Shown here: positions 19,140-30,487 of the stretch, in pieces
How the letters are laid out: every line of letters starts with the position of its first letter
Position numbering within the stretch: the stretch's first letter is position 1
NCBI GenBank assembly: GCA_030431985.1
Contig: JAUIIB010000001.1
Coordinates: 62,001 to 126,000, forward strand
DNA from: Gammaproteobacteria bacterium
GTDB lineage: Bacteria > Pseudomonadota > Gammaproteobacteria > Burkholderiales > Nitrosomonadaceae
Reading direction: 5' to 3'
Length of the DNA: 64,000 nucleotides
Program-made: the position numbers and the translations under genes
The notes under the pieces: generated by a model
Told to the model about the DNA's origin: nothing
Databases searched by the model: none
What the model saw: the letters and a program-made list of their open reading frames with translations, nothing else

Positions 19140-19145
19140 AATTAA

Positions 19146-19403
19146 TTAATCAGCGACAGGAATTTTTGCGTCAGCTACAATTTTATTTGCTTTGGCGCAT
19201 TTTACTCTGACGATCTTACCGTCTTTTGTTTGGCTGTGACTTTTGACCGTATCCGTTGGTTTTTTATCTCGACAGGCTCTCCAGTTCAGGATGTCTTCAG
19301 CTGAAACTGGTGTTAATTCTGATTCCAGATTTCCACTGGCCATCACTGTGGCTGAGCTTAATACAAGCGTAGCAGCGCATGCGGCAATTAAAATTTTTCT
19401 CAT
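19146..19403 (-). CDS. Small periplasmic protein of unknown function
   Basis: 85 residues, not recognised. A signal peptide is clear (1-22, ending VMA). The mature part has two cysteines (in WRACRDK and VKCAK) that could form a disulfide, and the stretch TKDGKIVRVKCAKANKIVADA. A strong ribosome site (AGGAGAGAGG) precedes the ATG, and a hairpin follows the stop, which argues for a real, expressed monocistronic gene. Confidence 0.7.
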   Translation of the reverse strand: MRKILIAACAATLVLSSATVMASGNLESELTPVSAEDILNWRACRDKKPTDTVKSHSQTKDGKIVRVKCAKANKIVADAKIPVAD

Positions 19404-19887
19404 TTTCGTTCCTCTCTCCTTGATTGGTTTTTTTAATTACTCTATTCTGCCTGAATATTATCGAGGTGAATCACTTATATCAAGTTTTAGCATGTATTGC
19501 GATTCAGAGTAATAATATTTCTTAAACAAAACAAACTAACTGTTTCTTAGATGTTTAGCTGTTAGACAGCCAACCAACTACACAAGGCTAATATTATCAC
19601 TCCACTGAATAGCAGTCTAGGTGTAGCTTAGGCTTTATCAAAAATAACAGTATGACGGATAGAATAAGGTAGATCAGGGGCTTTAGACTGTCGCACTGGC
19701 TGGAGAGGTTTGAAAGTATAAAAAGAAAAGCGATACACTATTAGGGAGTGCCGTCACGCTCCTCGAGTTTGCTTTTCGAACAAAATTATTGGTGTTCATG
19801 TTCCGTTCCTTGAATATGTTTTAAATAGATGAAAAATTGAATAAAGAGAATAAAAATCTTAAAGTTTGAATTGAATGCTTGATCAGT
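19404..19887. other. Gene-free region between divergent genes
   Basis: 484 bp, AT-rich, with no reading frame I can support. It holds the ribosome site and presumably the promoter of the minus-strand 85-residue gene at its left end. An imperfect hairpin around 19745-19762 (ggagtg / cgctcc, one wobble) is too weak to name. Confidence 0.5.
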
Positions 19888-20361
19888 ATGAATGATGAAA
19901 TGTCGGTTTGGAAACCCCATGTAACTGTTGCGGCAGTCGTTGAGCAAGATGAAAAATTTTTGCTGGTTGAAGAAAATATTTTGCCCGGAAGAATGACGCA
20001 ATTTAATCAGCCTGCCGGACATTTAGAAGCGGGTGAGTCGTTAATAGAGGCTACTGTTCGGGAAACATTGGAGGAGACAGGGTATTTATTCACACCGGAG
20101 TGGCTTGTAGGTGTCTATCGTTGGCACGCCTGTGATAATGATACGACCTATTTCCGTTTTGCTTTTTCAGGCAGCGTTTCTAATTCTGGTCCTGATCCGG
20201 ATTTTGTTCGTGAGCCCTGTATAGTGAGTGCCGACTGGTACGACATGTCACAAATTAAAGCGTTGGAAATGCGTCATCGGAGTCCACTTGTTTTGCGATG
20301 CATTCAGGATTACGTTGCGGCCAAGCGCTATCCTTTAGAATTGCTAACGCACTATAATTAG
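19888..20361 (+). CDS. NUDIX hydrolase, NudJ-like
   Basis: 157 residues from the ATG at 19888 (a further ATG at 19900 is also possible). The Nudix box runs from GHLEAGES through RETLEETG with every consensus residue. The N-terminus [11 protein letters not shown] and the partner mnmA directly downstream (one base between the stop and its ATG) are as for E. coli NudJ, the HMP-PP and nucleoside di- and triphosphatase next to mnmA. This supports NudJ-like identity, though the substrate is inference. Confidence 0.88.
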   Translation: MNDEMSVWKPHVTVAAVVEQDEKFLLVEENILPGRMTQFNQPAGHLEAGESLIEATVRETLEETGYLFTPEWLVGVYRWHACDNDTTYFRFAFSGSVSNSGPDPDFVREPCIVSADWYDMSQIKALEMRHRSPLVLRCIQDYVAAKRYPLELLTHYN

Positions 20362-20362
20362 A

Positions 20363-21442
20363 ATGAGTAAAAAACATGTAGTCGTGGGTATGTCGGGTGG
20401 CGTTGATTCGTCAGTAGCTGCTTACTTACTCAAGCAACAGGGTTATGCCGTCACCGGTTTATTTATGAAAAACTGGGAAGATGACGATACCGACACGCAT
20501 TGTACTTCACGTCAGGATTTTCTTGACGCGGCTTCGGTGGCGGATCTGTTGGATATTCCTTTTGAAGCAGTAAACTTTTCAGAGGCCTACAAAGAGCGCG
20601 TGTTCTCGAATTTTTTAGCGGAATACCGGGCCGGACGTACGCCGAATCCGGATGTGCTATGTAATGCCGAAATCAAGTTTAAGGCATTTCTTGAACATGC
20701 TTTGCAGTTAGGGGCTGATTATATTGCGACCGGTCATTATGCTCAGATACGTGAGTTTAATGGCGTATTCCAGTTACTTAAAGGCGAAGACGGTACCAAA
20801 GACCAAAGTTATTTTCTATACCGTTTGAATCAGGAACAGCTCGCTAATGCACTATTCCCGATTGGTCATTTGTATAAACGTGAAGTACGAAAAATAGCGC
20901 GAGATCTTAAGCTTCCGAATTCAACGAAAAAGGACAGTACCGGCATATGCTTTATCGGAGAGCGGCCATTTCGGGAATTTTTGAGCCGGTATCTGCCGCG
21001 CGAACCTGGTGATATTCAAACGTCCGATGGTACGGTTGTCGGCAAGCATCTTGGCTTGATGTATTACACCATTGGACAAAGACAGGGGCTTGGCATTGGA
21101 GGTACGCGAACAGGTGCAGACTGTCCCTGGTTTGTCTGTGGTAAAGATATGGACAACAATGTGTTGATCGTGGTGCAGGGTCATGATCATCCCAGATTAC
21201 TGCAATCGTCGGTTAAGGCTTTGGATTTAACCTGGATAAGCAATGAAGAGCCGCACTGTGACTGGGTTTATGGTGCAAAAACCCGTTACCGTCAATCTGA
21301 TGCGCCGTGCACCATAGCTCATGTTAGTGATGGACATTGTCAGATTGATTTTGCACAAAGCCAATGGGCAATAACGCCGGGTCAATCTGTAGTGGTTTAT
21401 GAAAGTAACGTTTGCTTGGGCGGCGGTATTATTGGTGAATAA
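20363..21442 (+). CDS. mnmA: tRNA-specific 2-thiouridylase MnmA
   Basis: 359 residues. The PP-loop [12 protein letters not shown] sits at residues about 9-20. The two catalytic cysteines are in [12 protein letters not shown] and [10 protein letters not shown]. It makes 2-thiouridine at position 34 of Lys, Glu and Gln tRNAs. The start lies one base after the NUDIX stop, so translation is likely coupled. Confidence 0.97.
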   Translation: MSKKHVVVGMSGGVDSSVAAYLLKQQGYAVTGLFMKNWEDDDTDTHCTSRQDFLDAASVADLLDIPFEAVNFSEAYKERVFSNFLAEYRAGRTPNPDVLCNAEIKFKAFLEHALQLGADYIATGHYAQIREFNGVFQLLKGEDGTKDQSYFLYRLNQEQLANALFPIGHLYKREVRKIARDLKLPNSTKKDSTGICFIGERPFREFLSRYLPREPGDIQTSDGTVVGKHLGLMYYTIGQRQGLGIGGTRTGADCPWFVCGKDMDNNVLIVVQGHDHPRLLQSSVKALDLTWISNEEPHCDWVYGAKTRYRQSDAPCTIAHVSDGHCQIDFAQSQWAITPGQSVVVYESNVCLGGGIIGE

Positions 21443-21513
21443 ATGAATGGTTGCTTGTTTTTTGAAAGCTAAAACAAGTTTTATTGAATATGAACAATAG
21501 GTTGGGATGTTGA

Positions 21514-21930
21514 ATGTTGAGGCGATTTGTAATATTGTGGTTACTGACTTGCTGTGTAAATATGGTAAATGCGGCAGAGCAAAATATTCTCGAGGCCGTT
21601 GAGGGTAGTTCGCGTGCTTGGCTTGAATTGAACGATAAGGGGCGGTACGCAGAGAGTTGGAATGCGGCGGCTCAATATTTGCGGCAGCAGTTTACCGAAT
21701 CCGAATGGATTGAAAACGTTGGTGAAATCAGGAAACCGCTTGGAGCGAAGAAAGACCGGTATATTGCAACAGCCGGTCATGCAACAAGCCTATCTGGATT
21801 TCCGGACGGTGAATATGTTGTAGTTCAATTTTATACCACATTTGAAAACCGAACATTAGCGCTGGAGACAGTTACGCTAGCTAAAGGTGAGGATGCTGTA
21901 TGGCGGGTTGCTGATTACACGATTAAATGA
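21514..21930 (+). CDS. DUF4019-domain exported protein
   Basis: 138 residues with a short signal peptide (about 1-20, ending VNA). The mature part follows the DUF4019 pattern: an SSRAWLELNDKGRYAESWNAAA helix and a YVVVQFYTTFENR strand near the end. Function unknown. It stands 71 bp after mnmA and 69 bp before another exported protein gene. Confidence 0.75.
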   Translation: MLRRFVILWLLTCCVNMVNAAEQNILEAVEGSSRAWLELNDKGRYAESWNAAAQYLRQQFTESEWIENVGEIRKPLGAKKDRYIATAGHATSLSGFPDGEYVVVQFYTTFENRTLALETVTLAKGEDAVWRVADYTIK

Positions 21931-21999
21931 ACGGTATTAATAGCTTGTAAAATCAGATAATTTAATCATTATTTGTAAAATAAAGCATGAGGAGGCAGG

Positions 22000-22899
22000 A
22001 TGAGAGAAGTTAAAGGTGTTTTAAAAAATACGACCAGAATACTAGTTTTGGTAGCTTGTTTAACAGGTGTGGTGTTGAGTATCAGCCCCGTTTCCGCTGC
22101 AACGACAAACGAGATCGAGACGGTACTGAATTGGGCGGAAAGCAATTTTCCAGAATTGTTTCCAAATCATCGGACAACTCAAATGGTTGCGCCTTGGGCG
22201 TTCAGATTTTATCCATCCACTGGCATTTACGTGGGTATCCGTGATGATGACGTATTTGTACTGGGAGGTCCATGGGGGCTTGATAGTCCTACCCGCGTCG
22301 GTTCGGTACCCGCCTTTCTAGCTCAAATACAAGGCTCGGGCGGAGATGGCAGTGTTCCGGCATGTAGTGATGTTGTGGATATTCCGGCAGGTATGGTGAT
22401 TACGCAAAATGGCAATGTGGTTAATATCACAACGAACGGACAATGTATCAATATACCTAATCCCGAAAACGCAAATTTTTGCGAGCCGCCAGCGCCACCA
22501 CAGCCAACCGGTATTTCTGTGTTGAGTACAACTAGCAACACATCATTCGAGACAACAGGAATAACCATAGATTTACCGGGTTTCCCGAATCCACTGGATT
22601 CATTTGCCCAGAATATATCCAGTTGTATTATTAATGCGCCGGCAGAAGCAGTTAATTCTGTGGTGAATAGTAATATCTGCTTTGATGTGACCGACCAGTT
22701 TTCCTCTATACCTAGCGGGTTCGGTGTCACTGTTACTCCTCCGGTAACTATCGCAACAATTTCTACGAGTACCAGTCAACAGGTTTCCGACTGTTTTGCA
22801 ACAAATGCAACAAGTATTTCCGATGTTTTTACGGGTGAGACTTGGGTGAATGTGAATGGTAGTTTTGTACCGAGTACGGATTTGGGGTCGAGCTTCTAG
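22000..22899 (+). CDS. Large secreted protein of unknown function
   Basis: 299 residues with a signal peptide (about 1-33, ending VSA). Residues about 36-110 form a small module with NWAESNFPELFP, a YPSTGIYVGIRDDDVFVLGG core and RVGSVPAFLAQ, which I recall at the ends of various betaproteobacterial secreted proteins, unnamed. The remainder is rich in Thr, Ser, Asn and Pro with eight spaced cysteines, likely disulfide-bonded outside the cytoplasm. A GAGG ribosome site precedes the ATG, and a good terminator follows. Confidence 0.65.
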   Translation: MREVKGVLKNTTRILVLVACLTGVVLSISPVSAATTNEIETVLNWAESNFPELFPNHRTTQMVAPWAFRFYPSTGIYVGIRDDDVFVLGGPWGLDSPTRVGSVPAFLAQIQGSGGDGSVPACSDVVDIPAGMVITQNGNVVNITTNGQCINIPNPENANFCEPPAPPQPTGISVLSTTSNTSFETTGITIDLPGFPNPLDSFAQNISSCIINAPAEAVNSVVNSNICFDVTDQFSSIPSGFGVTVTPPVTIATISTSTSQQVSDCFATNATSISDVFTGETWVNVNGSFVPSTDLGSSF

Positions 22900-22958
22900 T
22901 TTGTGTTTTTGAAGTTACGATACAGGTTTTGTTTTGTAGCATTCTGTATTTCGATGAG

Positions 22959-24388
<1,430 letters not shown>

Positions 24389-24584
24389 TAGTTTGTACAC
24401 ACTCATGACAACTCTCCTCTTAGGCGCTGTTGCAATTGATAAATATTTCTATCTTATTGAGATATCGCAAAGTGTTTTCGGATAAATGCTTGATAAACGC
24501 ACGTTATTTCAATGAATAATCAACAGCTTTAGTTGTTTGTATCTATTTATTTTGCAAAAATAATAAAAATTTTTCTGCAAATCT

Positions 24585-24612
24585 CTTGAAGTTCAGATAA
24601 TCGCCCCAATGA
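24585..24612 (+). promoter_or_regulatory. Sigma-32-type heat-shock promoter of grpE
   Basis: CTTGAA at 24585-24590, 13-base spacer, then CCCCAATGA from 24604, very close to the sigma-32 consensus (CTTGAAA, 13-14 bases, CCCCATNT). It lies about 27 bases before the grpE start codon, so the leader is short. Confidence 0.75.
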
Positions 24613-24638
24613 TCATAAGATAATCACTAGGAGGTATG

Positions 24639-25247
24639 ATGCAAAATCCACAGAATCCGGAAGATACACAACCGCCTGAGTCTGAGGCACTAAATAATAA
24701 CCAGGATACCGGGTCGTCCGAAGGCGTTGATGAAGCGACACAGGTATCGCAGGAAGATGCAGCTCAACAGACGCCCGAGTCGGTTCCCGATTTGGAAGAA
24801 TTGTTGAGAACAGCTGAGCAGAAGGCTGCTGAGCATTATGATGCCTGGGTACGTGCAAAAGCGGAAACTGAAAATATTCGAAAACGTGCTCAATCCGATG
24901 TTGCCAATGCACACAAGTTTGCCGTTGAAAATTTTTCTACCGAATTGTTGACGGTTATGGATAGCCTGGATGCTGCATTAGCGGTTGAAAACGCCAGCGT
25001 TGAAGATTTCAAAAACGGTATGGAATTAACGCAAAAACAATTGACGACTGTATTTAACAAATTCAATATCGAAATGATTAATCCGGAGGGTGAGAAGTTT
25101 GATCCCCACCAGCATCAAGCGATGAGTACTGTCGAATCTGAATTGCAACCCAATACCGTTGTGCAGGTTATGCAAAAAGGCTACAAATTACACGACAGAA
25201 TAATCCGTCCGGCGCTTGTGATGGTCGCTAAGGCAAAAGATGCCTGA
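24639..25247 (+). CDS. grpE: Nucleotide exchange factor GrpE
   Basis: 202 residues from the second of two adjacent ATGs. AGGAGG ends at 24634, only one base before the ATG at 24636, so 24639 is the better-spaced start. An acidic, glutamine-rich N-terminal tail (1-50) is followed by the long paired helix (LLRTAEQKAAEHYDAWVRAK) and the beta domain ending in LHDRIIRPALVMVAK. It releases ADP from DnaK. First gene of the grpE-dnaK-dnaJ unit. Confidence 0.95.
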   Translation: MQNPQNPEDTQPPESEALNNNQDTGSSEGVDEATQVSQEDAAQQTPESVPDLEELLRTAEQKAAEHYDAWVRAKAETENIRKRAQSDVANAHKFAVENFSTELLTVMDSLDAALAVENASVEDFKNGMELTQKQLTTVFNKFNIEMINPEGEKFDPHQHQAMSTVESELQPNTVVQVMQKGYKLHDRIIRPALVMVAKAKDA

Positions 25248-25319
25248 TTCAGCTTGAAATTTGATAAAACATCTCCATTTATCTACTAGTTCATAGATTT
25301 TTTTTATAAGGATATAAAC

Positions 25320-27245
25320 ATGGCAAAAGTTATCGGTATCGACCTGGGGACGACTAATTCCTGTGTGGCGATAATGGAAAACGGCAAGCCCAAGGTCATA
25401 GAAAATGCGGAAGGCACACGCACAACCCCCTCGATTGTGGCTTATACGGAGGATAATGAAATTTTAGTGGGTGCATCTGCAAAGCGGCAGGCTGTTACCA
25501 ATCCGCAGAATACACTATTTGCGGTAAAGCGTTTGATTGGCCGGCGTTTTGATGAGGATATGGTGCAAAAAGATATAGACATGGTGCCCTATAAAATCAT
25601 CAAGGCCAGTAACAACGACGCCTGGGTTGAAGTGCGCGATAAAAAAATAGCGCCACCGGAGGTCTCAGCCCAGGTACTTAAAAAAATGAAAAAGACCGCA
25701 GAGGATTATCTCGGAGAATCCGTGACTGAGGCGGTAATCACGGTTCCGGCCTATTTTAATGATTCGCAGCGTCAGGCGACTAAAGATGCCGGTAAGATTG
25801 CCGGCCTGGAGGTAAAGCGTATTATCAATGAGCCGACTGCTGCTGCTTTGGCTTTCGGTTTGGATAAAAAGGAAGGTGATCGCAAAATTGCTGTGTATGA
25901 TCTTGGCGGCGGTACTTTTGATATCTCTATTATCGAAATTGCCGAGGTTGAAGGTGAACATCAATTTGAGGTGTTAGCGACTAATGGCGATACTTTCTTA
26001 GGGGGCGAGGATTTCGATTCGCGTGTTATCGGCTATCTCGTCGATGAGTTTAAGAAAGAGAATGGTATTGATCTGAAACAGGATATGTTGGCGTTGCAGC
26101 GTTTGAAAGATGCTGCAGAGAAAACCAAAATCGAGCTATCTTCGAGCCAGCAGACAGAAGTCAATTTGCCCTACATCACAGCGGACTCAAGCGGTCCGAA
26201 ACATATGGCGATCAAAATTACGCGGGCTAAACTTGAGAGTTTGGTTGAAGAACTGATTGAGCGTACTGTTGAGCCTTGCCGTACCGCGATGAAGGATGCA
26301 GGTGTATCGGCTTCTGAGATTGACGACGTGATTCTGGTTGGTGGGCAAAGCCGCATGCCTAAGGTTCAGGAAAAAGTTAAAGAAATTTTTGGCAAAGAAC
26401 CGCGCAAAGACGTAAATCCAGATGAAGCCGTTGCTGTAGGTGCTGCAATCCAGGGTGGTGTATTGCAAGGGGATGTTCAGGATGTGCTGTTGCTTGACGT
26501 TACACCGCTGTCGTTGGGTATTGAAACCTTGGGTGGCGTGATGACCAAATTGATTACTAAAAATACGACAGTGCCCACCAAAGCGCAGCAGGTTTTTTCT
26601 ACTGCAGATGACAATCAAACGGCTGTGACCATTCATGTGTTACAGGGCGAACGTGAAATGTCTTCCGGTAACAAGAGCCTGGGCCAGTTTAATTTGACGG
26701 ACATTCCGCCGGCGCCACGTGGTATGCCTCAGATTGAGGTGACTTTCGATATCGATGCGAATGGTATTTTGCATGTTTCGGCGAAGGATAAAGCGACTGG
26801 TAAGGAAAATAAAATTAAAATCCAGGCTAGCTCAGGTTTATCCGAGGAAGAAATAGAACGTATGGTCAAAGATGCTGAAGCGCATGCCGAAGAAGACCAA
26901 AAACTGATGGAGCTGGTTTCCAGCCGTAATCAGTGCGATGCCATTATTCATTCTGTGAGAAAATCGCTGGATGAGCATGGCGATCAACTGGATGGCGACG
27001 AAAAATCGAAGATCGAGGCCGCGCTTAAGGATGCTGAAGAAGCATTGAAATCGGATAATAAAGAAGAGATCGATGCAAAAACCCAGGCATTGACAGAGGC
27101 TTCGCATAAGCTGGCCGAAAAAATGTATCAGAACCATGAGCAGGCTCAGCCCGATAGTGGTGAATCGTCTTCAGACAGCAATGAGAAAACGGTAGAAGGT
27201 GATGTGGTCGATGCTGAATTTGAGGAAGTGAAAGACAAGAAGTAA
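25320..27245 (+). CDS. dnaK: Chaperone protein DnaK (Hsp70)
   Basis: 641 residues. The phosphate-1 loop [12 protein letters not shown] opens the ATPase domain, and the [20 protein letters not shown] and LVGGQSRMP signatures follow. The substrate-binding domain begins after [17 protein letters not shown]. The acidic C-terminal tail ends EEVKDKK. AAGGA precedes the ATG. It lies 72 bp after grpE. Confidence 0.98.
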   Translation: MAKVIGIDLGTTNSCVAIMENGKPKVIENAEGTRTTPSIVAYTEDNEILVGASAKRQAVTNPQNTLFAVKRLIGRRFDEDMVQKDIDMVPYKIIKASNNDAWVEVRDKKIAPPEVSAQVLKKMKKTAEDYLGESVTEAVITVPAYFNDSQRQATKDAGKIAGLEVKRIINEPTAAALAFGLDKKEGDRKIAVYDLGGGTFDISIIEIAEVEGEHQFEVLATNGDTFLGGEDFDSRVIGYLVDEFKKENGIDLKQDMLALQRLKDAAEKTKIELSSSQQTEVNLPYITADSSGPKHMAIKITRAKLESLVEELIERTVEPCRTAMKDAGVSASEIDDVILVGGQSRMPKVQEKVKEIFGKEPRKDVNPDEAVAVGAAIQGGVLQGDVQDVLLLDVTPLSLGIETLGGVMTKLITKNTTVPTKAQQVFSTADDNQTAVTIHVLQGEREMSSGNKSLGQFNLTDIPPAPRGMPQIEVTFDIDANGILHVSAKDKATGKENKIKIQASSGLSEEEIERMVKDAEAHAEEDQKLMELVSSRNQCDAIIHSVRKSLDEHGDQLDGDEKSKIEAALKDAEEALKSDNKEEIDAKTQALTEASHKLAEKMYQNHEQAQPDSGESSSDSNEKTVEGDVVDAEFEEVKDKK

Positions 27246-27265
27246 TTTTGTTTTTGACATGTCAG

Positions 27266-27313
27266 GCGCAGAGCACGAGAAAATAGCATTATTCACTTTC
27301 TCGTGCTCTGCGC
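27266..27313 (+). terminator. Long perfect hairpin between dnaK and dnaJ
   Basis: A 17-bp perfect stem (arms 27266-27282 and 27297-27313, core agagcacgaga) around a 14-base loop, 20 bases after the dnaK stop and 82 before dnaJ. Only a weak T stretch (TTTGGTG) follows, so it may be a partial terminator or a processing and stability element that lowers dnaJ relative to dnaK. Confidence 0.65.
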
Positions 27314-27395
27314 TTTGGTGTTTGATCAAACCGGGAATAAGAAAAAGCAGAATAAGGATTGGAATTCATACTAGGTATGGTGGCAAAAATTAATT

Positions 27396-28508
27396 ATGGC
27401 TAAACGCGATTATTATGAAATACTCGGCGTCAATCGGGACGCTGATGACAGTACGCTGAAAAAAGCATATCGTAAACTGGCGATGAAACATCATCCCGAT
27501 AGAAATGCGGGGGATGCGAAGTCTGAAGAGGCGTTCAAAGAAGCCAAGGAAGCCTACGAAGTATTGTCCGATCCGAATAAGCGTGCCGCCTATGATCAAT
27601 TTGGCCATGCCGGTGTTGATGCAGGTAGCATGGGCGGTGGTGGAAATGCCCAAGGTTTTGCAGATGCATTTGGTGATATTTTTGGCGATCTTTTTGGTGG
27701 GCGTACCGGTCGTTCCAATGTGCACAGAGGCTCGGATTTAAGATTTAGCCTTGAGATTACATTGGAGCAGGCTGCCCGGGGTACTGAGAAGAAAATTAAT
27801 ATTCCTAAATTAGATCAATGCGACGTGTGTCATGGCAAAGGGAGCAAGCCCGGGAGTGAACCCAAGACATGTCCGACTTGCCACGGTCATGGTCAGGTCA
27901 GAATGCAGCAGGGTTTTTTCTCGATACAGCAAACTTGCCCGAAATGTCATGGCAACGGCAAAATAATTACTGATCCGTGTACGTCTTGTCAGGGTACGGG
28001 GCGTGTAAAACGACATAAAACGCTTAACGTCAAAATACCGATGGGTGTAGATGACGGTGACCGAATTCGTATTGCAGGGGAAGGTGAAGCAGGTGTCAAT
28101 GGTGGGCCTCCAGGAGATCTTCATGTCGTCATTCATTTGGCATCGCACACCGTTTTCGACCGCGATGGTGATCATCTGCATTGTGAGATTCCTATCAGCT
28201 ATACAACAGCTGCATTAGGCGGCGAGATTGAAGTGCCGACCTTAGAAGGACACGCTAAGATTAAGGTGCCGGCCGAAACACAGACAGGTAAAATCTTTCG
28301 CTTGCGGGGTAAAGGAATTCAAGGCGTGCGCAGTCAGAGCAAGGGGGATTTACTATGTCATGTTGTTATTGAAACACCCGTTAAACTCACTACCCGCCAA
28401 AGGGAATTACTGGAAGAGCTTGAATCTATCAGTCAGAAGGACAACTCACGACATAGTCCACGTGCAAAATCATGGATGGATAAAGCGCGCGAATTTTTCT
28501 CAGACTAA
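27396..28508 (+). CDS. dnaJ: Chaperone protein DnaJ
   Basis: 370 residues: a J domain with HPD (KHHPDRNAG, about residue 32), a Gly/Phe-rich linker ([21 protein letters not shown]), and four CxxCxGxG zinc repeats ([32 protein letters not shown]). The substrate-binding C-terminal domain ends the protein. It stimulates DnaK ATPase and delivers substrate. The ribosome site is poor. Confidence 0.97.
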   Translation: MAKRDYYEILGVNRDADDSTLKKAYRKLAMKHHPDRNAGDAKSEEAFKEAKEAYEVLSDPNKRAAYDQFGHAGVDAGSMGGGGNAQGFADAFGDIFGDLFGGRTGRSNVHRGSDLRFSLEITLEQAARGTEKKINIPKLDQCDVCHGKGSKPGSEPKTCPTCHGHGQVRMQQGFFSIQQTCPKCHGNGKIITDPCTSCQGTGRVKRHKTLNVKIPMGVDDGDRIRIAGEGEAGVNGGPPGDLHVVIHLASHTVFDRDGDHLHCEIPISYTTAALGGEIEVPTLEGHAKIKVPAETQTGKIFRLRGKGIQGVRSQSKGDLLCHVVIETPVKLTTRQRELLEELESISQKDNSRHSPRAKSWMDKAREFFSD

Positions 28509-28556
28509 GCTTCCGTCAACAGACGTCATTAACAGTCTCCAATAGGCACGTAACCG

Positions 28557-29765
28557 ATGCTATTCATGTGTAAACAGCGCATATCACGGTTACGGGTTCC
28601 GTTTATCTGTTGTTTGCTGATCATGCCGTTATGGACTGCTACGCTCGGCCACGGTGCGATCTTTGGCGATGTTATTGACCGTATTAAGGGAAAAAAAAGT
28701 AACGAAGCACCGCAAGCCGATTCTAATACGGATCAAGCACCCGTTGGATTGACCCTGGAACAATACAGGGCGGGATTAAAACGTCTGGAAAAAGAGGTGG
28801 AGGCGCGTTTTGTCAAAGCGCTTGCAGGCAAGCAACGGCCTCCGGAATTGGAATCCCAGTTAAGTGCCATTCAAACCCGTTTGCAGAACATTGAGCAAGG
28901 TTATCGGATTCATATCGAAGATTTACAAAAACGCATTGAACATCTGGACGCCATTCGTAACCAAGTATCGGATCAATTGTTGAATCAAACCCGGCATGCG
29001 CTGGCCAACGACGATCACGTGCGGGCCGAACGATTATTGCTTCAGATGGAAGCACAGTCCGCTGGTGATAATCTTGTCGTGGCAGAAACGCATTACCAGC
29101 GTTGTCAGATCGCCAAAGATACCATGCGTTATCGACTTGCTTTAACGTTGTGCGAGCGTTCTACGCAAATTGCCCCTGACAGTATGAGCTACCTGTCTGA
29201 ACTCGCTGGTCTGGCACAGACGTTGGGCGAGTATGAACAGGCTATTGCGGTTTATGAACAGGTACTCGCCCATTCTCTCGAAAATTATGGCAAAGATCAT
29301 CCCGCTGTGGCAATTAGCCGTAATAATTTAGGCACGGTCTGGGATGCGCTGGGCGAGTATAAAAAAGCCATTGGTTATTATGAACAGGCACTGGACAGCG
29401 ACATTAGGACTTATGGCGAGCATCATCCTGAAGTAGCGGTTGACCATAATAATTTGGGTATGGCCTGGTACGAGTTGGGTGAATATAAAAACGCCATTCT
29501 CCATCTCGAACAGGCGTTGGCTAGTGATATCAAAACTTACGGAACAGACCATCTGCAAGTAGCAACCTACCATAACAATCTGGCCGGGGCTTGGTATAGG
29601 CTGGGTGACTATAAGAAATCCCATGATCACTTGGAACATGCATTGAAGATTTTTGAGAACGTTTTAGGCGAAAATCACCCAAATACCAAAGGTGTTCGGG
29701 CAAATTATCAGCAGATACAGTTGGATATGCTCGGTTCGGAAAAAAAATCCGGTTCGGTTGAATAA
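28557..29765 (+). CDS. Exported tetratricopeptide-repeat protein
   Basis: 402 residues. An N-terminal signal or anchor sequence (about 10-32), then a basic and low-complexity linker, a coiled-coil-prone helix (about 65-140) and a C-terminal array of 42-residue TPR units of the kinesin-light-chain type. The repeats with DH/HHPEVA and NNLG-WY-LGEYK are at about 225-390. At least four units are plain. Such proteins bind peptides or partner proteins. The target is unknown. It starts 48 bp after dnaJ, so read-through from the heat-shock unit is possible. Confidence 0.75.
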   Translation: MLFMCKQRISRLRVPFICCLLIMPLWTATLGHGAIFGDVIDRIKGKKSNEAPQADSNTDQAPVGLTLEQYRAGLKRLEKEVEARFVKALAGKQRPPELESQLSAIQTRLQNIEQGYRIHIEDLQKRIEHLDAIRNQVSDQLLNQTRHALANDDHVRAERLLLQMEAQSAGDNLVVAETHYQRCQIAKDTMRYRLALTLCERSTQIAPDSMSYLSELAGLAQTLGEYEQAIAVYEQVLAHSLENYGKDHPAVAISRNNLGTVWDALGEYKKAIGYYEQALDSDIRTYGEHHPEVAVDHNNLGMAWYELGEYKNAILHLEQALASDIKTYGTDHLQVATYHNNLAGAWYRLGDYKKSHDHLEHALKIFENVLGENHPNTKGVRANYQQIQLDMLGSEKKSGSVE

Positions 29766-29799
29766 TAGGGGGATAATACTGATCCAGTTGATTGATGAC

Positions 29800-29865
29800 A
29801 CCTTTGCTTTCTCGAACAGTAATCTCATGACGGGGAAATTCTACATCTTTGACATTTAACCGCAT
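29800..29865 (-). pseudogene. Remnant of a tyrosine recombinase (integron-integrase-like)
   Basis: A 22-codon stretch reading MRLNVKDVEFPRHEITVRES resembles the integron-integrase and site-specific recombinase block usually written LRLRVKDVDF followed by EITVRDGKG. Similarity ends abruptly on both sides: upstream an in-frame stop and the TTTAAG repeats, downstream the end of the TPR gene. No catalytic arginine, HxxR or tyrosine survives. Assignment rests on this one block. Confidence 0.45.
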
Positions 29866-29873
29866 ATATTCTA

Positions 29874-29897
29874 TTTAAGTTTAAGTTTAAGTTTAAG
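29874..29897. repeat. Four tandem copies of TTTAAG
   Basis: Perfect hexamer array of four units next to the integrase remnant. On the minus strand it codes a Leu-Lys run in a short frame that stops right after. It is the sort of array made by replication slippage. Confidence 0.85.
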
Positions 29898-30487
29898 TTG
29901 GCTTTGTACCTGATCCAAAGGAAGAAGCTTATTCTCAATAGCTGAGTTCATCTGATTTATTTGTGGGTATAACAAATTTTGTTATGATAAGAATTTAGTT
30001 GACGTATTATCACTAAATAGGTGAAATGCGAAGTCGAGGTCGGAAGATTGAGAGGGATTTTGCAATGAGATTGAGGCTATGGTTTGCGAAAACTTACTCG
30101 GATTACAAAAAAGCATCCATTGCCTGTAAATGATTCCGAAGGCAGCCGAGAAGCAAATCATGTGTGCCGTGATTATTCGGCCATGAGTGAAACTAAATAT
30201 CAATCTTGCCTTCAAGGCTTCTACCGATCAAAAAATCGAGAGTAAAGCTGAAAGTGCGCCTGCTATGCCGATGAATGTGTGGAGTATCAGGGGGTTGAAA
30301 AACAAGCTTGCCTCAGCATTACACAACATTTGGAAACATGTGCGACGGAGTGTTTTCGATAATGGCAGCAAAGCAAAAAGGTGGTGGTACTTAACAAGGC
30401 ATTCAAGCTGCACATACCAGTGGGGTCAGGCTCCGTCCTTTTTCTTCTCATTCCCTGCTATTTTTCCAATTTCTGGCTATTTCTCCC

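Larger units (their letters stand above)
29766..30487. other. Gene-poor scar region
   Basis: 722 bp without an intact gene. It holds a fragment resembling a tyrosine recombinase on the minus strand (29800-29865), four tandem TTTAAG copies, an 8-bp-arm palindrome at 29969-29985 upstream of a 26-codon minus frame (29871-29951), and at 30420-30440 a GTGGGGTCAGGCTCCGT stretch of a kind I associate with repeat-linked transposases. Frames at 29982-30215 and 30187-30510 look like noise. The region reads as debris from a past insertion. Confidence 0.55.

Noticed and set aside
29874-29897. TTTAAG array as part of a CRISPR or large satellite
   Set aside because: Only four 6-bp units, no spacers; no CRISPR array is seen anywhere in the window.
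29982-30215. Minus-strand frame of 77 codons in the scar region
   Set aside because: No start context, no recognisable motif and interrupted similarity around it; treated as noise.
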